From the IMG/VR virus record IMGVR_UViG_3300047497_000268, positions 1 through 20,726 of that record: a DNA stretch of 20,726 bases, one strand, 5' to 3'. The notes beneath the pieces were generated by a model. The model was not told the origin of the DNA. It ran no database searches and saw nothing but the letters and a program-made list of their open reading frames with translations. Positions 5,474 to 14,076 of the stretch are shown here, piece after piece. The stretch comes from a virus. Numbering within the stretch: the first letter of the stretch is position 1; each line of letters opens with the position of its first letter. The position numbers and the translations under genes are program-made.

Positions 5474-5648
5474 GCAGGGTTCCCGGCGGTCAATTATGAC
5501 ACCGTATGGGGCAATTGTGGCAATGCAGGTCGTTTCCTCAATGAAATCAACGACATGACCCTTTTTATGGTCGACGAAAAGAACCAAGGGCCGTTAGATG
5601 CCCTGTCACAATTCAATTCCCTTTATGCTCCATTGAGGACCCGCACGT

Positions 5649-7004
5649 ATGCCTTTGGAAACGGCGACCTACATCGACCAACTTGTGTCGTCGAACCCCG
5701 TCCACACGGACGACCCTAACCAGGGTGACGCACATCTGCGGCTCATCAAGAGCGCGATCCAAGCGACCTTCCCGAACTTCACTGCAGCTGCGCTCAACTC
5801 GACGCAAGCGCAGATCGACGCGGCGGTCGCAGCCTCGACCTCAAACGCTCTCACGTTCAAGACCGGCAGCGCCTCAGGTCCCTTCCTGAATGTCCTCGGT
5901 GATCTGACGACCGGCATCTATCAGTCGGCCGCAGGGCACCTGAACGTCACTGCTGCTGGCACCGAAATTCTCGACGTGTCGAGCGCAGGCCTCAACATCA
6001 CCTCGGGTACCCTGCAGATCGGCGGGACCGCAGTGTTTCCTTTGGTCTCGGCCGACTTCGGCGCGGGATCGGTGGTCACTGCAGCGCTCGCGGCTTCTTG
6101 CGTCACCTACGCGAAGATGCAGAACATCTCCAACGGGGCGTTGCTCGGCAACTTCACGGGCGCAGCTGCAGCTCCGTCTGAATACACCCTCGGCGCTGGT
6201 CTGAAAGTGACCGGCACAACGATTATTGGTACTGCGACGATTGCGTCTGTCAGTCCTGATTTGCTGATCGTCAACGACGGCACGAACCCGAACACCAAAG
6301 TCAACATCACGTGCTCCGAAGCGGTGATGTCGAACTACGCTGGTCAGTCCGCGTACGCCTCGAACGTCTCTGTCTCGATTGACACGACGACCACTGGCGC
6401 AAACGCTATGGGCACCGGATCGGGCTCTCGTGCAGCGAACCAGAAATACTTTTGGTGGCTGATCTCCAACGGGTCGACCACAGCTGCTCTCGGCTCCAAA
6501 CAGTCGACGTATGCTGGTCTGGTCTCCGCTGGTGATCTTCCCTCGGGTTACACGTTTGCAAAGCGTGTCGGCGCGAACTTCACTGATGCTTCTTCGAACC
6601 TCTATCGTGTGAAGCAGACGGGCCAGGACGCCCACTATATCCTGACAGCATCGACCAACACTGCGTCGCCGCCCATTGTGGCTGCGATGGGTACGAGTGG
6701 TAACAACGTGAGTTGCTCGGTAGCAGGGGTTATTCCTGCCACTGCAACAGACGGACTGTTCACGCTTGAGCTTGGTCATACTGCGGCTGTCGCGGTGTAC
6801 TCCTGTCTGAGCCCCAACGCTAACTATGGCACTGCAGCCAGTGCGACCGATCCGCCGTTCGCAATGATCACGACTGCGTCCGGCAGCGCAAACCCCGTCT
6901 CTGAGACGTTCCTGATGCCTCTCGAAGGAACCAACGTGTTCTTCAGTGGCAACGGCGGAACCTACAGCGGTTGCTTTGTGGCTGGTTGGAAAGACCCTGT
7001 CTGA
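5649..7004 (+). CDS. Tail fibre / receptor-binding protein
   Basis: Virion protein that probably contacts the host surface. The 451-residue product has the N-terminus common in phage tail fibres: YIDQLVSSNPVHTDDPNQGD then HLRLIKSAIQATFPNF within the first 45 residues, likely the virion attachment part. Residues 85-135 (TTGIYQSAAGHLNVTAAGTE, then short strand repeats) resemble a fibrous shaft. The rest is rich in Ser, Thr, Gly and Ala and beta-prone, ending GTYSGCFVAGWKDPV, as a globular tip would. GAGGA lies eight bases before the ATG. It is the first gene of the rightward operon and is followed by a hairpin. No enzymatic (depolymerase) motif was seen. Confidence 0.8.
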   Translation: MPLETATYIDQLVSSNPVHTDDPNQGDAHLRLIKSAIQATFPNFTAAALNSTQAQIDAAVAASTSNALTFKTGSASGPFLNVLGDLTTGIYQSAAGHLNVTAAGTEILDVSSAGLNITSGTLQIGGTAVFPLVSADFGAGSVVTAALAASCVTYAKMQNISNGALLGNFTGAAAAPSEYTLGAGLKVTGTTIIGTATIASVSPDLLIVNDGTNPNTKVNITCSEAVMSNYAGQSAYASNVSVSIDTTTTGANAMGTGSGSRAANQKYFWWLISNGSTTAALGSKQSTYAGLVSAGDLPSGYTFAKRVGANFTDASSNLYRVKQTGQDAHYILTASTNTASPPIVAAMGTSGNNVSCSVAGVIPATATDGLFTLELGHTAAVAVYSCLSPNANYGTAASATDPPFAMITTASGSANPVSETFLMPLEGTNVFFSGNGGTYSGCFVAGWKDPV

Positions 7005-7035
7005 TCCTGTCAGCGCTATCCCTTTGAGGGGGTAA

Positions 7036-7056
7036 GGGGGAGCCTAAGGCTCTCCC
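7036..7056 (+). terminator. Hairpin after the tail-fibre gene
   Basis: GGGGGAGCC, loop TAA, GGCTCTCCC: nine pairs with one G-U. The sequence that follows is pyrimidine-rich (TTCGTCTCCCTT) but not a true U-tract, so termination would be partial at best. It may instead stabilise the mRNA end. Confidence 0.45.
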
Positions 7057-7178
7057 TTCGTCTCCCTTAGGTATCCCTGAGTTCACATCAGTAGATACCA
7101 AACAAACAAAACCATCAGTTCAAAACTTTAGTGGTCCTTGGGTTTCCTAAGGTACCTCTTCTTTCCTTTAGGATCACT

Positions 7179-8801
7179 ATGAGTGTTTTCGTCAAAGCTC
7201 GTTCTTTAGGCAAGCATGGCATCATTAACGATGTCGATCCTTACGACCTTCCACCTGAAGCTTTCTCTTCTGGTGTCAATGTGCGGTTTCGCAATGGTCG
7301 TGTCTCAAGGGCTCCTGTCTTTCGCTCAGTGGCAACCTTGGGTACTGCAAGTCCCCGATTTGTTTGTTCATACAATCAATCTGCTGGCGTCAACCAACTT
7401 TTTGTTGGCTACCTCAACGGTAGGGTCTTCCTGACCTCTGCGACGAGCCAGACGGACTACTCTCCCGCAGGTTACACGAACTCTTCTGTCGACGCTGCGT
7501 GGTCCTCACAGACCCTCGCAGACCTTGTGTACATCAATCGGGCCGACAGGGCTCCCTGGGTACTGGCGTCAGGATCAGCTTTCCAAACGCTTCCGAACTT
7601 CCCGGCAAACACCACGTGTGGATTGATCCGGGCCTGCGCTGGAGCCTTGGTGGCGCTCAACATCACGCAGAGTGGCACCAACTATCCGTCGATGCTGCTC
7701 ACGTCGCAAATCCCAACAGCGGGCTCCGTGCCTGCCTCGTGGGACTACACGAACCCTGCGACCAACGCGACACAGAACGTCCTCACTGAACTTGAGGGCG
7801 GCATCGTTGATGCACAGAGCTTCGGCACGAACCTCGTGATCTACGGGACAGACCAAGCGTGGCTCATGCAAGCCAACGGGTCCTTCTCGATCTATTCGTA
7901 CTTCAAGCTTCCCTTCCACAAGGGTGCCATCAACTCCAACTGTGTTGTTGAAATCGACGGCCAGCACTACGTGTTCGGCCCCGACGACATTTGGCGTCAC
8001 GACGGCACCAACGAGCAAAGCTTGGTGAGTGGTCGCAACCGCGACTACATCTTCGGCTCGCTGAACCAAGCGTACAACAATCGCTGCTTCGTGCTCCACA
8101 ATCCGGCACTCAAGGAGCTGTACTTCTGCTACGTCTCTGGCGACAGCCTTGTGAACTTCACAGGAGTCGGCGGGTGCAATCGTAAGGCCACGTACAACTA
8201 CGCGGACGACAATTGGACCTTCGACGATCTGCCGTCAGTCTACAGCGGCACCTATGCTCCGCTCGCGGCTACGCAATCCTGGGCGACCCTTACGGGCACA
8301 TGGGCCACCTTGGGCGGCTCGTGGCAAAGCTTCGACCAAACCCAACAGCGCACCACGTGCTATGTCGGGGACACGAACGCTACCTACAATTTGACGCAGC
8401 AGCTCTACGCTTTCGATTTGTACGGCGCAGGCTCGACGGTGATCTATCCGGTCGACACCAATGCGACCGTAGGTGCCAAGCTGTACCGCGACGGCATCGA
8501 CCTAGATCAGGTCCAGGGCGTCGATCTACCGGACTACAAGCTGTTCAGCACGATCTGGCCTCTGGCCCGCATCGACGCCGCAGCGAACACCACGTTGAAC
8601 ATTCAGTTCGGCTCGTCTGACTTCTACGGTCAGGCGGCGACATTTGATGGTCCTCCGATGACCTTTGACGGCAACACGCTGTATCAAATGGATTACAACA
8701 TGGCTGGTCGGTATCTCTCGATGCAGCTGGAATACAACGACTACACCACGTTCTCAGTCTCAGGCTTCGACTTCCTGATTGACGAGACGGGTCAACGATA
8801 G
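7179..8801 (+). CDS. Tail nozzle / propeller-like head-tail protein
   Basis: Probable large beta-rich structural protein of the tail hub. The N-terminus GIINDVDPYDLPPEAFSSGV plus NVRFRNGRVSR is the signature of phage proteins related to P22 gp10-type stabilisation or nozzle proteins (arginine-rich entry strand after 'LPP-A-S-G-NVRF'). Around residues 365-385 lies a short Trp repeat (SWATLTGTWATLGGSW), also usual in that group. It is 540 residues from the ATG at 7179, which has TAGGA five bases upstream; the frame also opens at a GTG at 7131 without a ribosome site. The first ~83 codons use far more A/T third bases than the rest. Family assignment is by motif memory. Confidence 0.65.
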   Translation: MSVFVKARSLGKHGIINDVDPYDLPPEAFSSGVNVRFRNGRVSRAPVFRSVATLGTASPRFVCSYNQSAGVNQLFVGYLNGRVFLTSATSQTDYSPAGYTNSSVDAAWSSQTLADLVYINRADRAPWVLASGSAFQTLPNFPANTTCGLIRACAGALVALNITQSGTNYPSMLLTSQIPTAGSVPASWDYTNPATNATQNVLTELEGGIVDAQSFGTNLVIYGTDQAWLMQANGSFSIYSYFKLPFHKGAINSNCVVEIDGQHYVFGPDDIWRHDGTNEQSLVSGRNRDYIFGSLNQAYNNRCFVLHNPALKELYFCYVSGDSLVNFTGVGGCNRKATYNYADDNWTFDDLPSVYSGTYAPLAATQSWATLTGTWATLGGSWQSFDQTQQRTTCYVGDTNATYNLTQQLYAFDLYGAGSTVIYPVDTNATVGAKLYRDGIDLDQVQGVDLPDYKLFSTIWPLARIDAAANTTLNIQFGSSDFYGQAATFDGPPMTFDGNTLYQMDYNMAGRYLSMQLEYNDYTTFSVSGFDFLIDETGQR

Positions 8802-8804
8802 AAC

Positions 8805-8859
8805 GGCCGGGGCCTCTGCCGCTCCACTGGTCCGCTGGTGGATGCCGTACGCCCCGGTC
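8805..8859 (+). other. Nested intergenic RNA hairpin
   Basis: Outer stem GGCCGGGGC (8805-8813) with GCCCCGGTC (8851-8859), nine pairs with one G-U. Inside it 8824-8841 folds as CCACTGG/CTGGTGG with a TCCG loop. No U-tract follows. It begins four bases after the stop of the upstream gene and may protect or process the polycistronic mRNA. Confidence 0.45.
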
Positions 8860-8950
8860 CTCATTCGGGTGTTCGTTCAACGATAGGACGAGAGGTCGCG
8901 CCTATTATGGCTGTTCAACTCAGTCACACTCGACCAATTAAGGACCAACA

Positions 8951-9262
8951 ATGGCAAAGACTGCCACCGCATACACGCCGCGCCAAGTCACCAAAGACCC
9001 AGGCTCGCTGCAGCGGTTTCTGACGCAAGAGTTTCAGAACATATCCGCGTCGATCACGTCTCTGCTGCAAACGGTCAACGGCCAATTGCCGCTCGGCACC
9101 TACAAGGTTGCCAACCTTCCCGCAGGTATTACCGCAGGCACCCTCGCTAACGTCTCTGACGGCGCAGCGAGCTTGGCCTGGGGTGCCACTGTGACAGGTG
9201 GCGGCAGCGTTTCATACCTCGTGCGCTACAACGGGACCAACTGGACTGTTGTCGGTAAATGA
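8951..9262 (+). CDS. Small virion-type protein, 103 aa
   Basis: Probable minor tail or fibre-associated protein. Residues 18-46 (SLQRFLTQEFQNISASITSL) look like a coiled coil. They are followed by YKVANLPAGITAGTLANVSD and a Gly/Ser-rich beta end (SYLVRYNGTNWTVVGK), a layout seen in small trimeric phage fibre components. AAGGA lies seven bases before the ATG. It overlaps the next gene by ATGA, so both are made together. Exact role unknown. Confidence 0.65.
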   Translation: MAKTATAYTPRQVTKDPGSLQRFLTQEFQNISASITSLLQTVNGQLPLGTYKVANLPAGITAGTLANVSDGAASLAWGATVTGGGSVSYLVRYNGTNWTVVGK

Positions 9263-9585
9263 ACGATTACGAGTTCGTCATCAGGCACCGTATTCCGACT
9301 TGTCCTGACTACGTGTTCGAGATCGACGAGTACAAGCGGCCTGACGGGTCGCAGTTTCTGCTCGCGCACCTCAAGTTCTCATTCTTTGCTCCGTCAACGC
9401 TCAAGCGCGCTCTTTTCGAGTGGTCGTGCTTCCGCAAGTGCGTTTCAGCACCTCTTTATGCGGTGGTCGACGACGGTGATTTCAAGAAGTGGAAGAAGTT
9501 CGTTTCATATTTCGGCTTTGAGCCGACCGACATTCATCTGCCGTGCAACAACGGCGTCATTCGACAGCTCTTCATTTCAAGGTGA
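9259..9585 (+). CDS. Possible gp13-like (GNAT-type) internal protein, 108 aa
   Basis: Not firmly recognised. The C-terminal end KKFVSYFGFEPTDIHLPCNN followed by GVIRQLFISR resembles the last strand-helix-strand of GNAT-like phage proteins, and the strand pair YAVVDD before it fits. T7 gene 13, a GNAT-like internal-protein gene, also stands first in the ejection cluster, which matches the position here. At 108 residues it lacks room for a complete acetyltransferase and no acetyl-CoA loop is visible, so catalysis is doubtful. The start overlaps the previous stop (ATGA). Confidence 0.5.
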   Translation: MNDYEFVIRHRIPTCPDYVFEIDEYKRPDGSQFLLAHLKFSFFAPSTLKRALFEWSCFRKCVSAPLYAVVDDGDFKKWKKFVSYFGFEPTDIHLPCNNGVIRQLFISR

Positions 9586-9588
9586 GCA

Positions 9589-10641
9589 ATGAGTTCACAA
9601 CAGTCTTCAACACAACAGCAGTCTCAGACTAGCCCTTGGGCTCCGCAGGCTGCTGCGCTCACCTCTGCATTCAGCAACGCGGGCAACGCCTACAACACTG
9701 CCTCGACAGCTGTCGCGCCGACCAACTTCACGGCGACGATGACGCCCGACCAGCTCGCGGTCTACAACGAGATGCTCGGGATCGGCACTGGCAATACCAG
9801 CGCTGGCACCAACGCAGTCAACACGGGTACCGGAGCAACCACGAGCGGCGCTACTGGCGCTGAAGGCGCTCTCAGCTCACTCGGTGCATTCAACCCGAGT
9901 GCGACCAACAACCCGTCGAGCATCATCAACTCTGCCAACGAGTACGTGCAGGGTGCCAACATTCCGGCGCAGGTTCAGCAGGCGATGGTCGCCGCGAACC
10001 AAGAAGCGAACGAAGTCACCAACCCTGGCATCGCAAGCTCCGCTGCGGCAACTGGCAACACCAATTCGTCTCGCACTGGACTTGCTCAGGGTCTCGTCGA
10101 CAGCAATCTCGCGGAGAACGCGCAGAACATGTCGGCGGCTCTGTCTGGTCAGGAATACAACACTGGTCTCAATCTCGCCGAGAACCAAGCGAGCACTAAC
10201 AACGCGACGGCGCTATCGGCTCTCGATGCGGCTCTCGGCGGCGGCACCAGCTTGCTGTCGACCGGCGCAGGCACGACCACCAGCGGCCTCAACGACCTCA
10301 TCTCGGCTCTCGGCCTCGGCGAGGCTGGAGCAACTGGTCAGCAGACCAACGAGCAAGAAGGTCTCACCAACCAAGAGCAGCAGTTCGTCAGCGGCACCTC
10401 TTCGCCGTACGCGGCGCTGCAGGGCCTCATGTCGATCATCGGCAGCAACAATTGGGGCTCCAGCTCGACCGGCTCTTCGACCACGACCACTACGCCGTCT
10501 GCTCTGCAGGTTATCGGCGGCGGTCTCTCGTCGCTTGGTGGTCTCATGGGATCGACAGGTGTCGTCGGTGGTGCGAACGCGGGCCTTGGCTCGTCTGGCA
10601 TCATGGGTGTCTTGTCAGCTCTCGGACCAATAGGACTATAA
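9589..10641 (+). CDS. Putative DNA-ejection / internal virion protein (gp14-like position)
   Basis: Probable virion protein. The N-terminus MSSQQSSTQQQSQTSPWAPQ is the Gln/Ser-rich start ending in PW found in many podovirus proteins next to ejection genes. The 350-residue product is low in complexity: Ala, Ser, Thr, Asn and Gly dominate, with helical stretches around residues 110-220 and Gly-rich hydrophobic ends (GLSSLGGLMGSTGVVGGANA) that could insert in a membrane. AAGGTGA precedes the ATG. It lies between a gp13-like gene and a lysozyme-like ejection gene, as gene 14 does in T7. Function inferred from composition and order. Confidence 0.6.
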   Translation: MSSQQSSTQQQSQTSPWAPQAAALTSAFSNAGNAYNTASTAVAPTNFTATMTPDQLAVYNEMLGIGTGNTSAGTNAVNTGTGATTSGATGAEGALSSLGAFNPSATNNPSSIINSANEYVQGANIPAQVQQAMVAANQEANEVTNPGIASSAAATGNTNSSRTGLAQGLVDSNLAENAQNMSAALSGQEYNTGLNLAENQASTNNATALSALDAALGGGTSLLSTGAGTTTSGLNDLISALGLGEAGATGQQTNEQEGLTNQEQQFVSGTSSPYAALQGLMSIIGSNNWGSSSTGSSTTTTTPSALQVIGGGLSSLGGLMGSTGVVGGANAGLGSSGIMGVLSALGPIGL

Positions 10642-10650
10642 GGAACAACG

Positions 10651-12477
10651 ATGCAGTCGCCTCTTTTGAACTACGCCAGCGCGATTGCCGCAATCGAAAG
10701 CGGTGGTAACTACGGCGCGCTCGGCCCGCAGACTTCAGACGGCGACCGCGCCTACGGTAAGTATCAGGTGATGGGCAAGAACATTCCCGCGTGGACGAAG
10801 ATCGCCACCGGGTCGTCCATGTCGCCTGATGACTTCCTGAAGGACCCCGACGCTCAGGACCAAGTGTTCAATCACTACTTCGGTTCGGCGCTGAACCAAT
10901 ACGGAAACCCGCAGGATGCGGCGTCTGTTTGGTTCTCGGGCAAGCCTATGTCGCAAGGCGCAGGCAAGAGTGACGGATACAACACTGGCGCTCAGTACGT
11001 CGCCAAGTTCAACAAGGCTCTCGCGGATCAACAGCAGTCTCCTATGGCGATGGCGTTTGCTGATCCTACAGAAGCGCCACAGCCTGCGCCTGGCTCTCCG
11101 AACGCGGTCGTAGCAAACGACTTCTCTGCTCTGCAAAACAGCGGCGCTCAGACCCCGGCAACTCGCGTTTCTGGTGGCTTCGACGCTATTGCAAACAGTG
11201 CTGCACAAACCCCGGCAACTCGTGTTGCTAATGGTTTCTCCGCGCTGCCTCCGCAGAACATCACACCAGCAAATGTGGCTACCGATCAGGTGCCGCAGGA
11301 CCAACAGCCTCCAGCTGCTGCGCCGCAATCATCCTCGGGTATGAGCCCGACCATGATGAACGCGCTCAACGGCATGGGGCCTGCCTTGGAAAAGGCTGGT
11401 GCTGGTCTGCTGTCGATCTACAATCCTGGCGGCGGCGCTGCACTGTCTCAAGCAGCGAACTCTGAATTGGCGCAACGCTTGTCGATGCAGAAGCCTCAAT
11501 GGGGCGTCATCGGCAAAGACATGTTCGGCCAAGAGCAATACGGCTGGATCAATCCGAACACGCAGACCGTCAAGCCTGCAGGGCCCTCGTCTGATGCAAG
11601 CGGCGGCAGCACTAGCTCGCCAAACAGCGGCAACCTCACGGACACCTTCAACTCGATCATCAACGCTCGCCAGAACGGCGCGTCGACTGCTGATCTGGTC
11701 AAGATGGTGCCTCCGGTGCTGCAGGGCGACCTGTCGGCGATGTTGAACAACACGGCTGTCCCGTCGAACCTGACGCGACAAGGACCGATGCGCAACGCAT
11801 TGATCACGATGGCTCACGCCATTGACCCGTCGTTCGATGAGACGAAGCTTCCTGGGCGTATTCAGTTCCAGAAGAACCTCGACAGTCAGTCGATGACCAC
11901 CATCGGTGGACAGCGGCAGGCGCTCGGCACCATGCTGGATCACTTGACCGGCGTCGGCGACAGCGCAATCGACCTGGGCAACACCAATGGTGTCACCGGG
12001 GTCGACATGGAGGCTCGGGCTGACAACGCCGTCAAGAACATGACCACAACCAACGCTGCCAAGGTCAACAAGCTGAACGACCAAGTCGAGAAGTATGTCG
12101 GCGAAGTTGGCAAGCTGTACTCTGGCAACCAGGGTGGTGGTGTGGCTGAGCGTGAGACTTCACGTTCTCACTTCAGTGGCAATATGGCTCCCGCAAGTCT
12201 TGCAGCTGGTCTCGAAGCCGAACTCGGTTTGGCTCAAGGCAAATACAATCAGATGCAGGCGCAAGCCGACGAGGCCCTTGGTCCTGGCAAGGTCAAGATC
12301 ATCGGCCCCGAACAGCAAGCTGCCATCCAGAAGGTTCAGGAACAAATTGCTGCGCTTCGTCACCAAGCTAATCCAAATCCAACTGCAGCTCCTGCTCAAA
12401 GCAGCGTGCCTGCTGCTGCTCCTACTACCGGACAAGGATTTCAACTCCCCTCCGGGTGGTCCGTCCAAGTGAGATAA
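10651..12477 (+). CDS. Virion protein with lysozyme-like transglycosylase domain
   Basis: Likely ejected protein that opens peptidoglycan during DNA entry. Residues 8-130 form a lysozyme/SLT-like domain: AIAAIESGGNYGALG gives the probable catalytic Glu16, followed by GKYQVMGKNIPAWT and a conserved helical end (YVAKFNKAL). Residues 158-195 contain two 19-residue tandem repeats. The next 150 residues are Pro/Ala/Gln/Ser-rich linker, followed by a long helical region (about 330-560) and a Pro/Ala tail. AAGGA lies six bases before the ATG. It is shorter (608 residues) than T7 gp16, so the ejection functions are probably split between this and the next gene. The domain call is good, the ejection role inferred. 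Confidence 0.8.
   Translation: MQSPLLNYASAIAAIESGGNYGALGPQTSDGDRAYGKYQVMGKNIPAWTKIATGSSMSPDDFLKDPDAQDQVFNHYFGSALNQYGNPQDAASVWFSGKPMSQGAGKSDGYNTGAQYVAKFNKALADQQQSPMAMAFADPTEAPQPAPGSPNAVVANDFSALQNSGAQTPATRVSGGFDAIANSAAQTPATRVANGFSALPPQNITPANVATDQVPQDQQPPAAAPQSSSGMSPTMMNALNGMGPALEKAGAGLLSIYNPGGGAALSQAANSELAQRLSMQKPQWGVIGKDMFGQEQYGWINPNTQTVKPAGPSSDASGGSTSSPNSGNLTDTFNSIINARQNGASTADLVKMVPPVLQGDLSAMLNNTAVPSNLTRQGPMRNALITMAHAIDPSFDETKLPGRIQFQKNLDSQSMTTIGGQRQALGTMLDHLTGVGDSAIDLGNTNGVTGVDMEARADNAVKNMTTTNAAKVNKLNDQVEKYVGEVGKLYSGNQGGGVAERETSRSHFSGNMAPASLAAGLEAELGLAQGKYNQMQAQADEALGPGKVKIIGPEQQAAIQKVQEQIAALRHQANPNPTAAPAQSSVPAAAPTTGQGFQLPSGWSVQVR
11122..11235 (+). repeat. 57-bp tandem duplication within the transglycosylase gene
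   Basis: Two in-frame units, 11122-11178 and 11179-11235, encode FSALQNSGAQTPATRVSGG and FDAIANSAAQTPATRVANG, and a third copy starts (FSAL). Unit length is 19 codons. Synonymous changes between units show the duplication is not brand new. Confidence 0.8.
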
Positions 12478-12480
12478 CCA

Positions 12481-14076
12481 ATGCCTCAGTTTGATTTTAC
12501 GGGACCTGACGGAAAGACTTACACCGTCAATGGCCCTGACGGCTCTACGCAAGAACAAGCGTTCGCCGTCCTCCAGCGTCAGCTCGGCAGTAACATGCCG
12601 CAGGCGCAAACGTCTGGCGTAGATCAAGCTCTCGACGTTGCTCGTGGTGCTGCGAAAGGCATCACAGAGGACGCGGCATCTGGTCTGATCGGCTTGCCGG
12701 GCGACGTTGCCAGTGCCGTAGGTGCTGGTGCGAAGTGGGCAGCTAACAAAATTGCTCCCGATGCAACCGCTGCCGCAAGCGATTGGATGACCAATCATCC
12801 GAACGTGGCGCGGCTGCTTCGGGCAGCTATTCCTGCCACCAATCTCCCGACCAGCTCTGACGTTGAGAGCGTGATCGACAAGACGCCTCTCGCCATGTCA
12901 TCGCCGACAACCTCACTCGGTCAGAGCGCGGAGAACGTCGCTTCGTTCATTCCGCAGGCAGCTGCAGGACCCGAAGGTCTCGCGGCGAACGTGCTCAAGC
13001 GTGGTGTCCTTCCCGGCGTTGCGTCTGAACTCGCAGGCAAGGCGACCGAAGGGACACCCTACGAAACTACAGCTCGTGTTGCAGGTTCGTTGGTTGCTCC
13101 GTCCGGTAACGCAGCTCGCGAGGCCGCAGCCGCTGCAAACATTCCGACCTCCGCAGCTCTCACGGCTGATGGCGGGGCAGGGCGCAACGCATTCCGTGCG
13201 GCACCCTTCGCCACCAACTCTGGCGTCATGAGTGATTGGGCAAACCGAACGCTCAAGGACTTCGACCAGGGTGACCGTGGATTTGAAGCGGTAAACACTC
13301 CGCAGACCTCGTCGCTACTTCGTGACGTGTCGTCGAAGTCTCAGCCCTTTTGGGCCAATGACCTCGACAGTCTTCACTACCAGCTCGGGCAGATCGCCGA
13401 CACCGCGCCTCAACGAGACTCCCTGGCGGCTCTTACCGCACAGAAGTCTCTCGAAGATCGGATGACGAGCTTCACGAAGAACCAGACGCTACTTGGTGAT
13501 CCTGACGACCTTGCACAGACGTGGAAGGAAGCGCAGGGCAACTACGCGGCTGGTATGCGTGGCAAGACAATCGACAACACGCTCGACAACGCGCTCGGCA
13601 CTGCTGCGAAGAACAACTCGGGCCAGAATATCGGCAACGACATTCGGAACGCCATCAATCCGCTGACCAAAGACGGCAACAAGCTCGCCCTGTCCAGCGG
13701 GTTCAACCAACAAGAGATCAACGCGATGCGAAACATTACTCGTGGCACGATGGGGACCAACCTCATGCGCTACGGCAGCAACCTCCTTGGCGGTGGTGGC
13801 GGCATCGGAAGCTTGATCGCTGGTGGTATCGCTGGTGGTCTCGGCACGTCGGCCGAAGGAGCCCCAGGAAGTCTGGCAGGCCCTGCGGCTATGCTGGCTG
13901 GCATCGCGCTGCGTCGTGGTTACAACCGGGCGCAGGTTGGTAAGGCTCGTGATCTGAGCAACATGGTTCGCAGCCGCTCACCGCTTGCTGCGGCAGCTCC
14001 CGCTGCTCCCGCTTCATTGTCTCCCGTAGCTCAACGGCTACTGGCGATCAACCAAGCGCTCTCGAACAGCCGCTGA
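12481..14076 (+). CDS. Putative DNA-ejection / internal virion protein, 531 aa
   Basis: Probable internal virion protein. The N-terminal 35 residues (FDFTGPDGKTYTVNGPDGST then QEQAFAVLQRQLG) form a small module recurrent at the start of phage ejection and tail proteins. The remainder is helical and Ala-rich, with a Gly-rich hydrophobic stretch near residues 437-460 (GGGGGIGSLIAGGIAGGLG) that could cross a membrane, consistent with channel-forming ejection proteins. It follows the transglycosylase gene with a 3-nt gap and precedes the terminase genes, as internal protein genes do in T7-like order. Its Shine-Dalgarno is weak. Confidence 0.6.
   Translation: MPQFDFTGPDGKTYTVNGPDGSTQEQAFAVLQRQLGSNMPQAQTSGVDQALDVARGAAKGITEDAASGLIGLPGDVASAVGAGAKWAANKIAPDATAAASDWMTNHPNVARLLRAAIPATNLPTSSDVESVIDKTPLAMSSPTTSLGQSAENVASFIPQAAAGPEGLAANVLKRGVLPGVASELAGKATEGTPYETTARVAGSLVAPSGNAAREAAAAANIPTSAALTADGGAGRNAFRAAPFATNSGVMSDWANRTLKDFDQGDRGFEAVNTPQTSSLLRDVSSKSQPFWANDLDSLHYQLGQIADTAPQRDSLAALTAQKSLEDRMTSFTKNQTLLGDPDDLAQTWKEAQGNYAAGMRGKTIDNTLDNALGTAAKNNSGQNIGNDIRNAINPLTKDGNKLALSSGFNQQEINAMRNITRGTMGTNLMRYGSNLLGGGGGIGSLIAGGIAGGLGTSAEGAPGSLAGPAAMLAGIALRRGYNRAQVGKARDLSNMVRSRSPLAAAAPAAPASLSPVAQRLLAINQALSNSR

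Larger units (their letters stand above)
4890..5648. other. Divergent intergenic control region, 759 bp
   Basis: No convincing gene. Plus-strand frames at 4894-5232 and 5260-5472 are Arg/Pro/Ser-rich with no ribosome site and look like chance ORFs. A minus-strand frame (5587-5357, TTG start, 76 codons) looks more protein-like in its first half but has no Shine-Dalgarno and runs through the GGGTCC repeats. The region separates the leftward and rightward arms and contains palindromes, a -35-like hexamer, a repeated 13-mer and phased GGGTCC units, listed separately. It probably contains operators and promoters; an origin or attachment site cannot be excluded. Confidence 0.6.

Noticed and set aside
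5357-5587. Minus-strand 76-codon frame in the central non-coding region
   Set aside because: The first half looks protein-like, but it has only a TTG start, no Shine-Dalgarno, no in-frame ATG, and runs through the phased GGGTCC array. I could not support it as a gene.
5587-5604. AGGGC/GCCCT hairpin ahead of the tail-fibre gene
   Set aside because: Only five pairs with an 8-nt loop and no U-tract. Such stems are frequent by chance.
5874-6779. Long minus-strand frame antisense to the tail fibre (301 codons)
   Set aside because: Arg- and Ser-rich translation typical of the antisense of a Ser/Thr/Ala-rich gene, with no start signals.
5649-7004. Diversity-generating retroelement acting on the tail fibre
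   Set aside because: No reverse transcriptase, no template repeat and no duplicated variable region were seen in the window.
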